DNA of 64,000 nucleotides from Metaphire vulgaris (GCA_018105865.1 CM030862.1:2396601-2460600), one strand, 5' to 3'. Shown: positions 32,796 through 42,792, counted from the first letter of the stretch. Notes: generated by a model not told the origin, from the sequence alone. Numbers and translations: made by a program.

Positions 32796-33692
32796 CTCAA
32801 GTAGGGTGCTCATATTAATAGATATTATACTGTTTGTGATTGCCAGAGTTAAACGTTATTAAATTTGTATCTGCAAGAGTGCAATTTCTGCCATTTTTTT
32901 ACCCCCTTCATGTTTTCAATAAACATCTGATTTTAGTAGGCCCCTGAAAAGTTCCTAGGCCCTGGGCACAGGGTTCCCGGAAGATTCGGTACCGGAAGAT
33001 TCGGTACCGGAAGATTCGGTACCGGAGAATTCGGTACCAAAACTTTACTTGTGGAAGATTCGGTACCGGAAGATTCGGTACCGGATAATTCGGTACCGGT
33101 TCGACATACACATAAGATGACGCCTCGCCTGCTGCTGGTATTTGTCCGCTTTAACTGTCGCGCGTCATTAGCGTGTTCGGTAGGGGCGCTATTCGTAGTC
33201 GCTCGCAGGCGATGTGCCTGCCTAACAGTTTCGCGGTTCTGGAAGTGTTTACCATATGACGGCTATCTGACTCGAGTCAGGCGTAGAGTCAAGGAGGTGA
33301 GCTATCGTCTGAACCGAACTGAGGGATATAATCGTGCGTTTCAACGTCGAACTGAGGTGCGATTTGACCGACTCGTTCCGGTACATGTGCCGCCATTGCG
33401 TTGCACACAGCAGTCGCTAGGTGGACGTGACGATTGACAGCGTTGTTTACTGTTAGTCTTACTCGTCTCAATGTCTGATGCGCTCGCGAGCCTAAATGCT
33501 TTTGGGCTTTGAAGCGTTGAACGGATATATGCCTTTAGGCCAGAGAATATTCCAGCAACTTCTAATTACTAGCATCTTCTAATTTTGACGATCAATCTAC
33601 GTGGATTATCTGATCGTAGTATATGCGTCGAACTTAGCGTACTCTGTTTGCATAACCGTACGTCGCCGTTACCTAGTCCCTGAGTCGATACT

Positions 33693-34877
33693 TTGGAAGC
33701 TTCACTCATTGTTGTTGCGGGGCTGCTGCTACTTTCTGTGGTTGCTGACGCTGGAGACTCCCAGGACAACCGGTCGAACAGAGCTATGCTCCTATCATAC
33801 ACGCGCGCCGACCTACTGGAATTCAGGTCACTTACTGGCGTACGGCCTACGGCATCGCTGCGGCGTCGCTTAGATCACCTTTTCTTCAGGCCGCTCTGCT
33901 GGCGGAGGAGTGGCAGGAGCCGGCGGGCGGGGCAGTCGCGGCAGAGGCCTATCCCGGTAATAGCCTCACAACGACGGCGACAACCTACCAGAGTGGCTCA
34001 ATTAAAGGCTGAGTCTAATTCTAAACCTCGGCTCGCACTCTTGTACCCGCGATTTCAACGCCACTCCAATGCGCAGATGCGGAAGCTTCGTTTCGGTCTG
34101 CAAAACGTACAATCAATCAACAACAAGTTAGACAGTGTAACTGATCTTCTCGAAGACCATCACTTGAATATTCTAATCTTAACTGAAACCTGGCATGAGG
34201 ACTCGGACTGCGTCGCCATTAAAAGACTCACAAGTTCGGGCCTGAACGTCATTGAAGCAGCTCGACCTACAACGAATAACACTCGTCGAGACGATGCAAA
34301 TTTCGTCAACCATGGAGGACTTGTCATTATAACAAGACACGGCATTAGCGCCACTAAATTCGACACCAAAATCAGGCCGACAACGTTCGAACACTTATGC
34401 TGTAAGGTCGGAAGTGGACAGACACCTATCATACTAGCGGCTATCTATCGACCAGGATCACAGCGGGTCTGTGACCTGTTCTTCAAGGAGCTCTCCACTC
34501 TATTCGAATCGTTAGCTACTTACAGTTGTAAGTTCTACGTCGTCGGTGACCTCAATATACATCTCGAGAGGCCTGCGGATAGCGACTGTCTGAGACTTAA
34601 CCAAGTCTTCGATACCTTCGACCTGCAACAACACGTGACAGAGCCGACTCACGACCTTGGAGGCTTATTAGACGTGATCATCACGTCCAGGAACTCATAC
34701 ACAGACGACGTCTCCGTCGACGAGTCGGGCCTGTCAGATCATAAATTCATTCACTGGACGACTCAGGCCGTGAATCCCCCGCCAGAGTTTAGAAGAGTCG
34801 AGCGGAGGAACTGGAAGCACTTTAACCTCGATCAATTCATCTTGCGTCTCAAGGCGTCAGTGCTGGCCTCCAGTTGA
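33693..34877 (+). CDS. LINE endonuclease part of ORF2
   Basis: Arg-rich leader, then from about residue 130 LRFGLQNVQSINNKLDSV, ILILTETWHEDSD, HGGLVIITRHGI, ILAAIYRPG, FYVVGDLNIHLE and SGLSDHKFIHW. These match the exonuclease-endonuclease-phosphatase fold: catalytic Asn, ETW Glu, Y-P, GD.N and SDH motifs in order. The frame ends early at 34877 through a frameshift; the reverse transcriptase continues in another frame. The start codon is the first in frame and not certain. Confidence 0.9.
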   Translation: MEASLIVVAGLLLLSVVADAGDSQDNRSNRAMLLSYTRADLLEFRSLTGVRPTASLRRRLDHLFFRPLCWRRSGRSRRAGQSRQRPIPVIASQRRRQPTRVAQLKAESNSKPRLALLYPRFQRHSNAQMRKLRFGLQNVQSINNKLDSVTDLLEDHHLNILILTETWHEDSDCVAIKRLTSSGLNVIEAARPTTNNTRRDDANFVNHGGLVIITRHGISATKFDTKIRPTTFEHLCCKVGSGQTPIILAAIYRPGSQRVCDLFFKELSTLFESLATYSCKFYVVGDLNIHLERPADSDCLRLNQVFDTFDLQQHVTEPTHDLGGLLDVIITSRNSYTDDVSVDESGLSDHKFIHWTTQAVNPPPEFRRVERRNWKHFNLDQFILRLKASVLASS

Positions 34878-34920
34878 TCCCGGAAGAACAGCATCCGAGC
34901 TGGCTGAATGCTATAAATCG

Positions 34921-36963
34921 GTGATAACGCAAATCTTAGACGATCTCGCTCCAGTGACGGTGATGTCGGTTCGTGTGCGGCCGTACTGTCCGTTCTTTGA
35001 CGAAGAGTGCCGGCAGGCGCGCCAAAGAACACGTCGCGCAGAACGTGTTTTCAGAAGGAATAGAGACACAGCCAAAGAAGCCGAAGCGCGGAAGTCCTGG
35101 CGTTCCGCCCTCAAATCCAGGCGGCATCTCGTCAAAGCGAAAGGCCGGCAATACTGGCGGCAGTCCTTACATTCGGTCGAGTCGGACAGTAAGGAGTCGT
35201 GGGAACTGCTCAACAAGCTACTAGGAGAGGACAGCACCAGCACGTGGTCGTGCTCCAATTTTAAGGCCGAGGATTATCATAATTACATCGACGGCAAGAT
35301 TGACAGCATACGAAATAGGACGGCCACAGCTGGAACGGCGACCTACTCCCTGTACGGCGGGCCTTCCCTTGCGACGTACTCGGTCCCTACTGTTGAAGAA
35401 GTCACAGCCATGGTAATGTCGTCTCCGAATAAGCAGTGTTGCACAGATCCAATGCCGATGTGGCTCCTCAAAGAGTCGATCGGCGTGCTAGCCCCATTTC
35501 TGAGAACGCTCATGTCCATCTCACTCGAGACTGGAGAATTTCCATCGGCCTGGAAGCACGCTATCGTGACGCCACATCTCAAGCGACCGGGCCTTGATCA
35601 ATCGGATGAACACAACTACAGGCCGGTATCAAACGTTCCTTTCCTATCGAAACTATTGGAGAGGATCGTTAACAAACAGCTGGTCGCATTTCTGATCTCG
35701 AATGGTCTGATGCCCAAAGATCAGTCCGCCTATCGGCTGGGCCATTCTACGGAGACAGCTGTCCTAAAGATTTTCAGCGACATTATCGATGCAATAACAA
35801 ATGGGCGTATGGCACTTCTATGCCTACTCGATCTTTCCGCTGCCTTCGACGTAGTCGACCACGAGATTCTGATTCGTCGCCTCGAGGTATCCTACGGCCT
35901 GAAGGGCCTCGCCTTGACCTGGATTAAGAGCTACCTCACCAACCGAACGCAGTCAGTCTGGTGGAACGATTGTATGTCTGACTCGCGTCGGGTCTATCAC
36001 GGAGTTCCGCAAGGGTCCGTCTTAGGCCCTTTGCTCTTCATCCTATACATTGCTGACATCAGACAGATTACAGAAGCCTTCGGTCTAGAGTCACATAGCT
36101 ACGCTGATGACGGACAGATATACTCCTCATGCCTGCCTTCCGACACCGAGCGACTACGTGCGCGAATCACTGATTGCATATCAGCGATTGCTGAGTGGAC
36201 CGCTGCGAATCGACTCGCTTTAAACCCTGAGAAGACGGAATTCCTATGGCTCTGCACTCCACGAAGGCAGCACCTCATCAGTCGGACCCCGTTCGTAGTA
36301 GGTGATGCCGCCATCGCCCCGTCGTCGACGATACGCCTATTGGGAGTCCAAAGAGACGAGATCCTGTCCTTCGAAGCGCATATCAGCAGCATGACCCGCT
36401 GCTGTCACCACCAACTGCGAAGGATCAAGATGATTCGACAGTACATACCAGCGCAGGCAGCCTCACAGCTCGTACGGGCACTAATACTGTCAAGGATCGA
36501 TTACTGCAATAGTCTATTATTCGGTCTTCCGGAGCGTCAGTTAAATCGTTTACAGTCGGTACTAAACCTATCTGCACGGCTAGTCTTTCGAAGCCGCTGG
36601 CGCGAGCACGTCACGCCGCTGTTGCGAGACCGCCTTCACTGGCTTCGAGTCCAGGAACGAATCGTTTATAAGCGTTGCTGGCTCACTCATCGAGCTTTAT
36701 ACGATCCCTTCTGCCCCGACTACCTAGCCACGCTGATACAGCGATCCACGGTGAACGAACGACGATCGCAGCTACGGTCTGGAAGTCGGGTCCAGCTGCT
36801 CGTCCCTGCTCCATCCAAGACCTCTAAGTTCGGCGAACGATCGGTCAGGCGGGGCAATCCGCTCCTGTGGAACTCTCTGCCAGATCGTGTGACTAATTCT
36901 GACTCTGTTGAGACTTTCAGAAGGAACCTAAAAACACACTTATTTAACATCTCATATAAGTGA
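34921..36963 (+). CDS. LINE reverse transcriptase part of ORF2
   Basis: About 680 residues. Motifs in order: HNYRPVSNVPFLSKLLERIV (about 225), ALLCLLDLSAAFDVVDHE (about 300), GVPQGSVLGPLLF (about 360), SYADDGQIY (about 393, catalytic YADD), LGV..D near 480, LSRIDYCNSLLFGLPERQ (about 520), LHWLRVQERIVYK (about 575) and the family end WNSLPD...F...LKTHLFN. No stops to 36963. It would be functional apart from the frameshift that separates the endonuclease. Confidence 0.95.
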   Translation: MITQILDDLAPVTVMSVRVRPYCPFFDEECRQARQRTRRAERVFRRNRDTAKEAEARKSWRSALKSRRHLVKAKGRQYWRQSLHSVESDSKESWELLNKLLGEDSTSTWSCSNFKAEDYHNYIDGKIDSIRNRTATAGTATYSLYGGPSLATYSVPTVEEVTAMVMSSPNKQCCTDPMPMWLLKESIGVLAPFLRTLMSISLETGEFPSAWKHAIVTPHLKRPGLDQSDEHNYRPVSNVPFLSKLLERIVNKQLVAFLISNGLMPKDQSAYRLGHSTETAVLKIFSDIIDAITNGRMALLCLLDLSAAFDVVDHEILIRRLEVSYGLKGLALTWIKSYLTNRTQSVWWNDCMSDSRRVYHGVPQGSVLGPLLFILYIADIRQITEAFGLESHSYADDGQIYSSCLPSDTERLRARITDCISAIAEWTAANRLALNPEKTEFLWLCTPRRQHLISRTPFVVGDAAIAPSSTIRLLGVQRDEILSFEAHISSMTRCCHHQLRRIKMIRQYIPAQAASQLVRALILSRIDYCNSLLFGLPERQLNRLQSVLNLSARLVFRSRWREHVTPLLRDRLHWLRVQERIVYKRCWLTHRALYDPFCPDYLATLIQRSTVNERRSQLRSGSRVQLLVPAPSKTSKFGERSVRRGNPLLWNSLPDRVTNSDSVETFRRNLKTHLFNISYK

Positions 36964-37049
36964 CACGTGTCAAAGCGCTCTTGTTTTTAGCCTAAGCTAT
37001 GCTTACTGCGCTATATAAGTTGTCTGCTAATAATAATAATAATAATAGC

Positions 37050-37245
37050 GGACACCCAGCGTTCAGGCGCGCTTTTGCTCCTCCCAGCCGCGCTTTTGCT
37101 CCTCGCAGCGACTTAATGGAACACGCCGAACACTTGTAATCGGCCAGATCTCTGACGTCAGCGCGACAACCCACGTGACCGTAGTCGTGCTTGACGCAAC
37201 CACACACACACAAATACACACCCATCCATCCACACAGCCTCCGAA
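37050..37245. other. Interior of the word-array element, 3' of the LINE
   Basis: GC-rich, with a doubled GCGCTTTTGCTCCTC word and CACACA near 37200. No coding signal was recognised. Confidence 0.5.
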
Positions 37246-37357
37246 ATCGATTCGGTACCGAATCTTCCGTGACTGGTACCGAATTATCCGTCCCGAATCT
37301 TCCGGTACCAAATCTTCCGGTCACCGGGCACTGTGCTCAGTGGATAAAACGGCCCTG

Positions 37358-37363
37358 ATAATA

Positions 37364-37398
<35 letters not shown>

Positions 37399-37415
37399 CA
37401 TCATCATCATCATCA
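37358..37415. repeat. (TAA)n and (TCA)n microsatellite
   Basis: ATAATAATA and CATCATCAT runs directly after the outer hAT element. Confidence 0.9.
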
Positions 37416-38447
37416 GTGCTTTTTCAGTGGAAATGCACGGAACGGCGTTCCCACGACTTTTGCAAGGTTCCTTTATATAAGGGGTCGACAACCTTTTGGA
37501 CAGCGAGGACCAAAATGCTATGGAAGTGTCTGTAGGAGGGCCATGTAATTAAAAAATTTTCAACGGTCCCCAAATAAGGGTTGGGGATTCACCCTCCCTC
37601 ACTGGTTGGGATACTTTGATTGCAGAGGTGTAGTATTTGGTACTTGTACATGTACTCGAGTTGTACTCGAGTACAAATTTTCAGCACTTGTACTTGTACT
37701 TGGAGGCCAAGTACTTGCACTTGTACTTGAAGCATTGTGTACTTGCTACATTTCTGTCACTAAGCACTAAGCAGGCAGCTGCTAGGTTGCTGAAGAACTA
37801 CTGTATGTGGACCTGTCCATTGGTCAGGCAGAGCATTGAAATTAAATACAGCTTAGAAAAACATTCTGTTGCATAGGTAAACAATAACAAAATCAACATG
37901 GCTGAAGATAAAGCATTTGAGTGCAAAGTGCCTCGTGTCATTAAGTTTGCATTTACTGATTATAAAGATGAGAAAAAGACTTAGAGGTAAATATAAATTG
38001 TACAAATAAAGTGAGTTATAACAAACAAATGCGGTAGGACGTCGAAATTTGTGAAACATTTAGAAAGGAGGCACACTGACAGGCTGGTAAAAATTATTAC
38101 TAATCATATAATTTATTAAGCATTCCGGGGTAGCCAAACAAGCCGTTCAACGCCTAGGCAACAGTGATGGTATTTAGATTGTTCACCACTGTAATGAACT
38201 AATGAACTGACATTATGACTAAGCGTCTTTGCTAATTGTGTCCATTTTATTGAATAACTGTGACAGACAGCTACTTGTTAATAAAGTGTAGGACTACTGT
38301 ACTTGCTGTTTGTACTTGGCTATGAGCATCGGTACTTGTACATGTACTTGAGGTTTTGGTACTTGTACTTGGAGGCCAGGTACTTGTACTCGTACTCGAA
38401 GTTTTTAGAATGCATGTACTTGTACTTGTACACCAGGTACTTGTACT

Positions 38448-39318
38448 CAGTGTTGTTAAGTATCTAAGATACTTGTATCTAGATATGTATCTTAGATACT
38501 AAAAAGTATCTTGTATCAAGATACATTTTTAAAAGTTTCTAGTATCAGTATCTTAGATACAAACAAAGTGTATCTGTATCTTTATTTTAAAATTAGATAC
38601 AAGATACTTTTAAACTCTCAATAGAGGTTGACTATAGTTTATAGTGGATATTGTTGAATGGTGATACATGGACATTTCAAATATTTCAAATATACTTTAC
38701 GAGATTTTATGAAAATTTACGAGATTTTACTTACTTGCTTACTTAAAATATCTATGGTTGTAGATTTGTGTGGCATCTATGACCTGGATATATTTAGCAA
38801 AATGGCCGATAATGATAATCAACATGTGACTGTGATATTAGATGGAAAATATTTCAAAATAGTTAGTGTAGAAGGTGGCAAAGTTCTCGGAAAATGTGTA
38901 AATTGTGTCAATAAGACTATTTCTGGAGGATTTGCATCAACGTCAAATTTTAAGCTGCATCTCATCTGCATTTCAAATATACTTTAAGCTACATTAATCT
39001 TAGGCCCTAGAGTCATATTAAGAGATATATAATTTGATTAATATGACAACCTCTTTGGTTGCAAATTTACATTGCATCTATGACTTTTTTCCATACTAGG
39101 TTTATTTTGAAACAAACTCTTCTTGGATATTTTTTCTCAATACTAACTTCTAAAAAAAGTATCTTAAAAAGTATCTTGTATCTAGATACTTTCTATTTGT
39201 ATTTGTATCTTGATACTTTTGATTTCATGTATCTAGTATCAGTATCTTTGATACATTTCCTCACATGTATCTGTATCTGTATCTAAGATACATTTGAAAA
39301 GTATCTTTAACAGCACTG
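38448..39318 (+). mobile_element. hAT element with GTATCTAAGATAC words (inner)
   Basis: Ends CAGTGTTGTTAAGTATC / TTTAACAGCACTG, flanked by a perfect 8-bp duplication CTTGTACT, itself two words of the host element. AAGTATC/GATACTT words fill both ends. Frame 38805-38987 encodes a BED-type zinc finger. Confidence 0.96.
38658..38987 (+). pseudogene. hAT transposase N-terminal BED finger (truncated)
   Basis: From about residue 50: MADNDNQHVTVI, FKIVSVEGGKVLGKCVNC then STSNFKLHL. The C-x2-C, STSN and HL pattern is a BED zinc finger, the DNA-binding head of hAT transposases. The frame stops soon after; the catalytic domain is absent. Confidence 0.8.
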
Positions 39319-39817
39319 CTTGTACTTGTACTTGAAGTATTGTGTACATGCTACATCTCTGTTTGATTGTATCCATCCCTCTACACTTGAGTCAAGAAAT
39401 GTTGAAATAGGGGGCGCTTCGACCGCAGTTTTTTTTATTCAACCTCTGTTGCATCGTTTAAGATGCACGGTGTTTTTCGGCTCTGGTTAATCGATACATT
39501 TAGTCAAACCCGGAGCAGATGTTTGCAGCAGTGTACCTAGTGGCGCCATCCTCCTGAGTAATTTTAGTCACCGCTTCTTTTCAATTAGGTAAAGATAACG
39601 GCAACTGGACGCCGACCCAAGAATTTATTAACTTCCAAACTTTCAGACTTTTTTGTTTCTCGATCGGTCCCAGAAACGAAGATACTCTTTGGTGTCAGCA
39701 TGCGAAAATTCTCACGACTGATTCCAATCCAGAACCAAAAGAGCAGAGAATTGTCCAAGCTCATGATCATCAGTAGTTAATTTTACACAAAGAATAGAGG
39801 AACACGCACACACACAG

Positions 39818-39850
<33 letters not shown>
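39818..39850. repeat. (TA)n at the 3' side of the RLE LINE
   Basis: TA repeat directly beside the 3' end (GGGCATAAAAAAA) of the LINE to its right. A second TA tract lies at the LINE's other end (42560-42620). Confidence 0.96.
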
Positions 39851-39853
<3 letters not shown>

Positions 39854-42560
39854 TATGCCCTCGGTACTTCATTCCCGAAGGTCTCATGAGAAAAAAAAAT
39901 TGTCCGGAGACAAAAATTAATGTGTGTTAACTCTCGTCAGGTTCTTCGAGGTCAGCCACAGAAAAAGTTCCTCGAAACGATATTGCGTTGAAGCGCTGTA
40001 TGGCCATAGACAAGCGCTGAAACAAAAAGCTTCCTTCCCTTTTGTCTCCGATAGACTCTGAAATTCGACGACCTAGTTGTCTGATGAAAATCTGTGCGTC
40101 GAGACTTATTGGCCCGAAGGACTCAAAGGCCAATGGCAGGAAATTGTAATCTGTTGTCAGATCTGCGTATTTAGTATTTTTGCGAACTGCTGCCGCCTCA
40201 GCAGACGCACCTGCCAACAAAGACGTGATGGGTAGATGGGTGGCAGCGACTGTGTCTGCCACGGTTACGTCCCAAATCAGGCTACGGCCGGCGTGCCACG
40301 GGATCAGAGTGAGGCCGTCCGGTCTTCTACCGTCAGAACGCGAGAGATCGGGTGGTTCTTTGACAGATGGAATGCCCGCTCGAAGAAGCGCCCAGTAGAC
40401 CACGTCATTAATCATTGTGTGGCGTGGAACACGACCTGGGCCGAGTGAGCAAGACAGACCGTGAGAGCCGACTTCCAACACCTGTTCCCCACACTGGCAG
40501 ACGTGCCGTTCACAGGTGTTGGCACCGAGGCGGAGGCCGACGACGATTCTGACTGCCTCGTCGTCCATGCGCAGTCCACAGGAAGCGATGGGCAGCGCAT
40601 AAAGCCAGTCCCCGGCGTGCTCCACTGAAACGGCCCTTAGACGTGCCTGATGGTACTGCCGTTGGTCAGATTGGAGCAGGTGGTTAAACTCCCTGAGAAT
40701 CAGAGGACGATCCCAAGTGGACTGCTTGTGGAGAGGGCCCGAACCAGGATTATCCATTTGGCTCATTTCCCTCCACTGGGCGATGATCTCGGTCTCACGT
40801 GGGTCCGTAGGCAGACTTGCCTTCAGAAGAATGGACGACTGGAGATCTCGGGTGCTCGCAGCTGAAGCCAAGAAGGCAGACGGTGCAAGCGCAGACACCC
40901 GGCGAATCCCCAGTCCCCCATCTCTGATTGGGAGCGTAGCCTGTACCCATTGACTGTCTGACAGACGCAGATTAAGGATTTGGTTCAGTCCCTCACGCAT
41001 AGCGTCGTCGAAGTTTTCTAATAGTGGATGGCCTGTGCATGGAGTGCATCGTAAAAGGTGCAAAAGTTTAGAATGGGTGAGCGACATTCTAAGCAAAATT
41101 AGGGCGTCCTGTTTAGCGATCAGCGTCAAGCGGTTCAGTGCCAAGTTTAGCTCGTTAGAGCGGTGTGACATAAGGGACCCAAAGGCCTGAGTGATGGAAA
41201 GAGGAGCCCCAAGGAGAATAGCGTCTTGGGGCTCTATGCGTTGAAAGCTGTCAAGCGAAGTGTCAGTAGCTGGGATTGGGCCTTTGGATATAATCTCGCA
41301 TTTGCGATGGTTCAGAGATAGGCCCAGCTCTTTACATTCCCGCTCAATAACTGAAACATCGCTTGCGACGCTGTCTGCGTCCCCGCCCAAGGTGACGTCA
41401 TCAAGATACCCCAGAATAAGCGCGGCTGTTAACTTTCTCAGGATGGGCTGCAGCGGCAGGCAAAAAAGCAGTGGGCCCAAAGGGTCGCCTTGTTGGGGGC
41501 CCATTTGCGAGGACAGCCGAAATTTGCCAAATTTTAGAAGACTTGGACTTCCGTAGGACAAAAGACCGTACTTCGAGAGTTCTGGCAGAATGTTCGTTAG
41601 TGCGGTAAGCATTCTGTCTCTCTGCACGCTATTGAAAGCATTGCTGAAGTCCAGTTTTACGATAACGTTGTCATCTGGCATTGCGTCCAAGAAACGTCTG
41701 GTTGCGTGCACTGCCGCTTCGCAGCCCCCTGGGCATCCAACCCCGACCTGTAGGGGGGCCAGATAGTCCGATACCCTGGACAGTGCAAAGTTTGCGGCAC
41801 ATTTGGAGGCTAGGCGGCGCCAAAAATAGCCTATTGCGATTGGGCGCAATCCCCCGGCTTTTTTCCTGAGGGCCAGGAGGGTTCCATCAAAGAGGATGGG
41901 CCTGACCTGATCAGGACATGTGCCAGAAAGTAAAAGGTTAATTAGGCCCGTTATAGCAGAGACCAGTCTGCCGCCAGCCTCTGGACAGGTGATAAGCTCA
42001 GCCACAATTTGTGGCCTCAGTCCATCTGGGCCTCCGGATGATCCAGCTGGAAAGGAGCGAATTCTGGCCCTAACGTCCTCTTCAGACACCCGGAGTGGAG
42101 TGCAATCACTGGCTGGTGGCATGTGGACCCGGTCTTCCGGTGGTGAAGGATGCTTCCCAAGCAGCTCCTGGTAGGTCTGAGGGTCGGGAGTAACCGGTTC
42201 TTCATCTGACATTAGGATCCTGACCGCGGCCCTTATATTCCCGTCCTCTAGTTTGGATGACACTGAGGCTGCCAGCATCTGGTCTCTGCTTTTCCTCGTC
42301 GCTGCTTTGCTGGAGAGAGTTTGGCTGGCGTCTGAGAGGATCTCAATGTTCTCGTGTAGCTCCGCATAAAAATTCTGCGTGCGTTTTTTAAACGCTGAAG
42401 CCTGGTTATGCCTCTTTCCCCCTCTAGCCGTTTGCTTCAGAATTATGGGGGCGAAGCAGATTAAATCCCGCCAGTGGTCAATGATGGAGGGGTTAGCTAG
42501 AATTTTATTTATAATGTCGATTAGCAACTGACAAACGGTGGTTCTAGCCGACTTAGGTAC
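39846..42560 (-). mobile_element. LINE with restriction-like endonuclease, copy 1, inside (TA)n
   Basis: The 3' end reads GGAATGAAGTACCGAGGGCA then AAAAAAA and (TA)n. The 5' side runs from coding sequence into (TA)n, so this copy is 5'-truncated. Two other copies (55618-57375, 57510-57765) share the same 3' end and also lie in (TA)n. Inserted next to the LYDA exon of the receptor gene. Confidence 0.93.
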
Positions 42561-42566
42561 ATGTTT
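39927..42566 (-). CDS. RLE-type LINE polyprotein (reverse transcriptase plus endonuclease), 5'-truncated
   Basis: Uninterrupted for about 880 codons. The first residues of the open frame beyond 42566 are only TA repeat. Motifs: GPDGLRPQIVAELI, RPIAIGYFWRRLASKCAA, VIVKLDFSNAFNSVQRDRM, MGPQQGDPLGPLLF, GYLDDVTLGG (catalytic YLDD, about residue 400 of the frame). C-terminal CQCGEQ...HGLSC...RHTMIND cysteine/histidine cluster, then RSDGRRPDGLTLIPW and LIWDVTVAD, the PD-(D/E)xK-like endonuclease that cuts the target. The N-terminal DNA-binding fingers of R2-type proteins are missing here. An intact frame implies a recent insertion. Confidence 0.92.
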   Translation of the reverse strand, partial: KHVPKSARTTVCQLLIDIINKILANPSIIDHWRDLICFAPIILKQTARGGKRHNQASAFKKRTQNFYAELHENIEILSDASQTLSSKAATRKSRDQMLAASVSSKLEDGNIRAAVRILMSDEEPVTPDPQTYQELLGKHPSPPEDRVHMPPASDCTPLRVSEEDVRARIRSFPAGSSGGPDGLRPQIVAELITCPEAGGRLVSAITGLINLLLSGTCPDQVRPILFDGTLLALRKKAGGLRPIAIGYFWRRLASKCAANFALSRVSDYLAPLQVGVGCPGGCEAAVHATRRFLDAMPDDNVIVKLDFSNAFNSVQRDRMLTALTNILPELSKYGLLSYGSPSLLKFGKFRLSSQMGPQQGDPLGPLLFCLPLQPILRKLTAALILGYLDDVTLGGDADSVASDVSVIERECKELGLSLNHRKCEIISKGPIPATDTSLDSFQRIEPQDAILLGAPLSITQAFGSLMSHRSNELNLALNRLTLIAKQDALILLRMSLTHSKLLHLLRCTPCTGHPLLENFDDAMREGLNQILNLRLSDSQWVQATLPIRDGGLGIRRVSALAPSAFLASAASTRDLQSSILLKASLPTDPRETEIIAQWREMSQMDNPGSGPLHKQSTWDRPLILREFNHLLQSDQRQYHQARLRAVSVEHAGDWLYALPIASCGLRMDDEAVRIVVGLRLGANTCERHVCQCGEQVLEVGSHGLSCSLGPGRVPRHTMINDVVYWALLRAGIPSVKEPPDLSRSDGRRPDGLTLIPWHAGRSLIWDVTVADTVAATHLPITSLLAGASAEAAAVRKNTKYADLTTDYNFLPLAFESFGPISLDAQIFIRQLGRRISESIGDKREGSFLFQRLSMAIQRFNAISFRGTFSVADLEEPDES

Positions 42567-42595
42567 ATATATATACATATATATACATATATATG

Positions 42596-42620
<25 letters not shown>
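42555..42620. repeat. (TA)n at the 5' side of the RLE LINE
   Basis: TA repeat lying between the LINE's truncated 5' side and the receptor exon that ends at 42633. Confidence 0.95.
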
Positions 42621-42628
<8 letters not shown>

Positions 42629-42632
42629 GAAC

Positions 42633-42792
42633 CTTGAAATCTCTGATTAAACATTCTGCGAGCGACCTCCATTCTCTTTTCGATGCTCAACGTTTTATTA
42701 CTGGGATCCACTTTAACGAAGGCGTTGGCATCGTTGGCCGCACGAGCCCACAGCATCATCGCGTCGTAGAGCAAACCACCAGCCAAATGCAT
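42633..42792 (-). CDS. rGC exon: ectodomain, LYDA helix
   Basis: 160 bp, acceptor CGTTGCAG, donor GTTCGT, phase 0 to 1. Contains AGGLLYDAMMLWARAAND, the hallmark A..LYDAV.L.A.ALNE helix of ANF-receptor domains, and RRMFNQRFQG leading directly into the next exon (G-VTGEV). The intron turns into a (TA)n tract within about 12-20 bp of the donor, and a 2.7-kb retrotransposon sits in that tract. Confidence 0.92.

Larger units (their letters stand above)
33110..37048 (+). mobile_element. L2/CR1-type LINE, nearly complete
   Basis: Contains an apurinic-type endonuclease and a reverse transcriptase, broken by one frameshift (about 34870-34900), and the 3' tail AAAGCGCTCTTG...GCGCTATATAAGTTGTC followed by (TAA)n at 37028-37048. 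GC content is visibly higher than the flanks. The 5' limit is estimated from the end of the word array. Confidence 0.9.
32972..37325. mobile_element. Element with GGAAGATTCGGTACC arrays at both ends
   Basis: Left end GGTTCCCGGAAGATTCGG, right end (inverted) GGTGACCGGAAGATTTGG. Flanks GGGCACAG and GGGCACTG match at 7 of 8. The left array (32979-33095) has about seven 15-bp units and the right array (37249-37316) about five, in opposite orientation. A LINE occupies the middle. The GGT ends and 8-9 bp duplication resemble 16727-17079. Confidence 0.85.
32290..37357 (+). mobile_element. Decayed hAT element (outer of a triple nest), CAGGGCCGTTTT ends
   Basis: Ends CAGGGCCGTTTT / AAAACGGCCCTG. Flanks TAAATAAT and ATAATAAT agree at 6 of 8 bases. 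Internal plus-strand frames at 32440-32540 and 32690-32790 read EEAFADEFLLFSQIFGEIKS, LALLSIEQDL and FEDVISDLANAKSRKVYI, typical of the C-terminal region of ZMYM-like hAT transposases. Interrupted by the element at 32972-37325. Confidence 0.75.
37623..39361 (+). mobile_element. hAT element with GTACTTG words (outer)
   Basis: Ends CAGAGGTGTAGTATTTGGTA / CATGCTACATCTCTG, flanked by a perfect 8-bp duplication TTTGATTG. Dense GTACTTG/CTCGAGTAC words at 37640-37740, 38290-38447 and 39319-39350. Interior near 37890-38060 keeps an AEDKAFECKV and KFVKHLERRHTDRL BED-finger trace. Split by a second hAT at 38448-39318. Confidence 0.93.

Noticed and set aside
32979..33095. CRISPR-like array of 15-bp units
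   Set aside because: Units are contiguous without spacers, the window is an animal genome, and an inverted array closes the element at 37249-37316.
33051..33437. Possible host gene or LINE ORF1 upstream of the endonuclease
   Set aside because: No recognisable motif. The frame starts inside the word array and is open mainly because of GC-rich composition; treated as LINE 5' region.
39585..39770. Minus-strand frame ending RRPVAVIFT as a possible receptor exon
   Set aside because: Phase and position do not fit between the exons at 42633 and 32251, which already join in phase; part of it overlaps the dispersed ATCTCACGACC motif.
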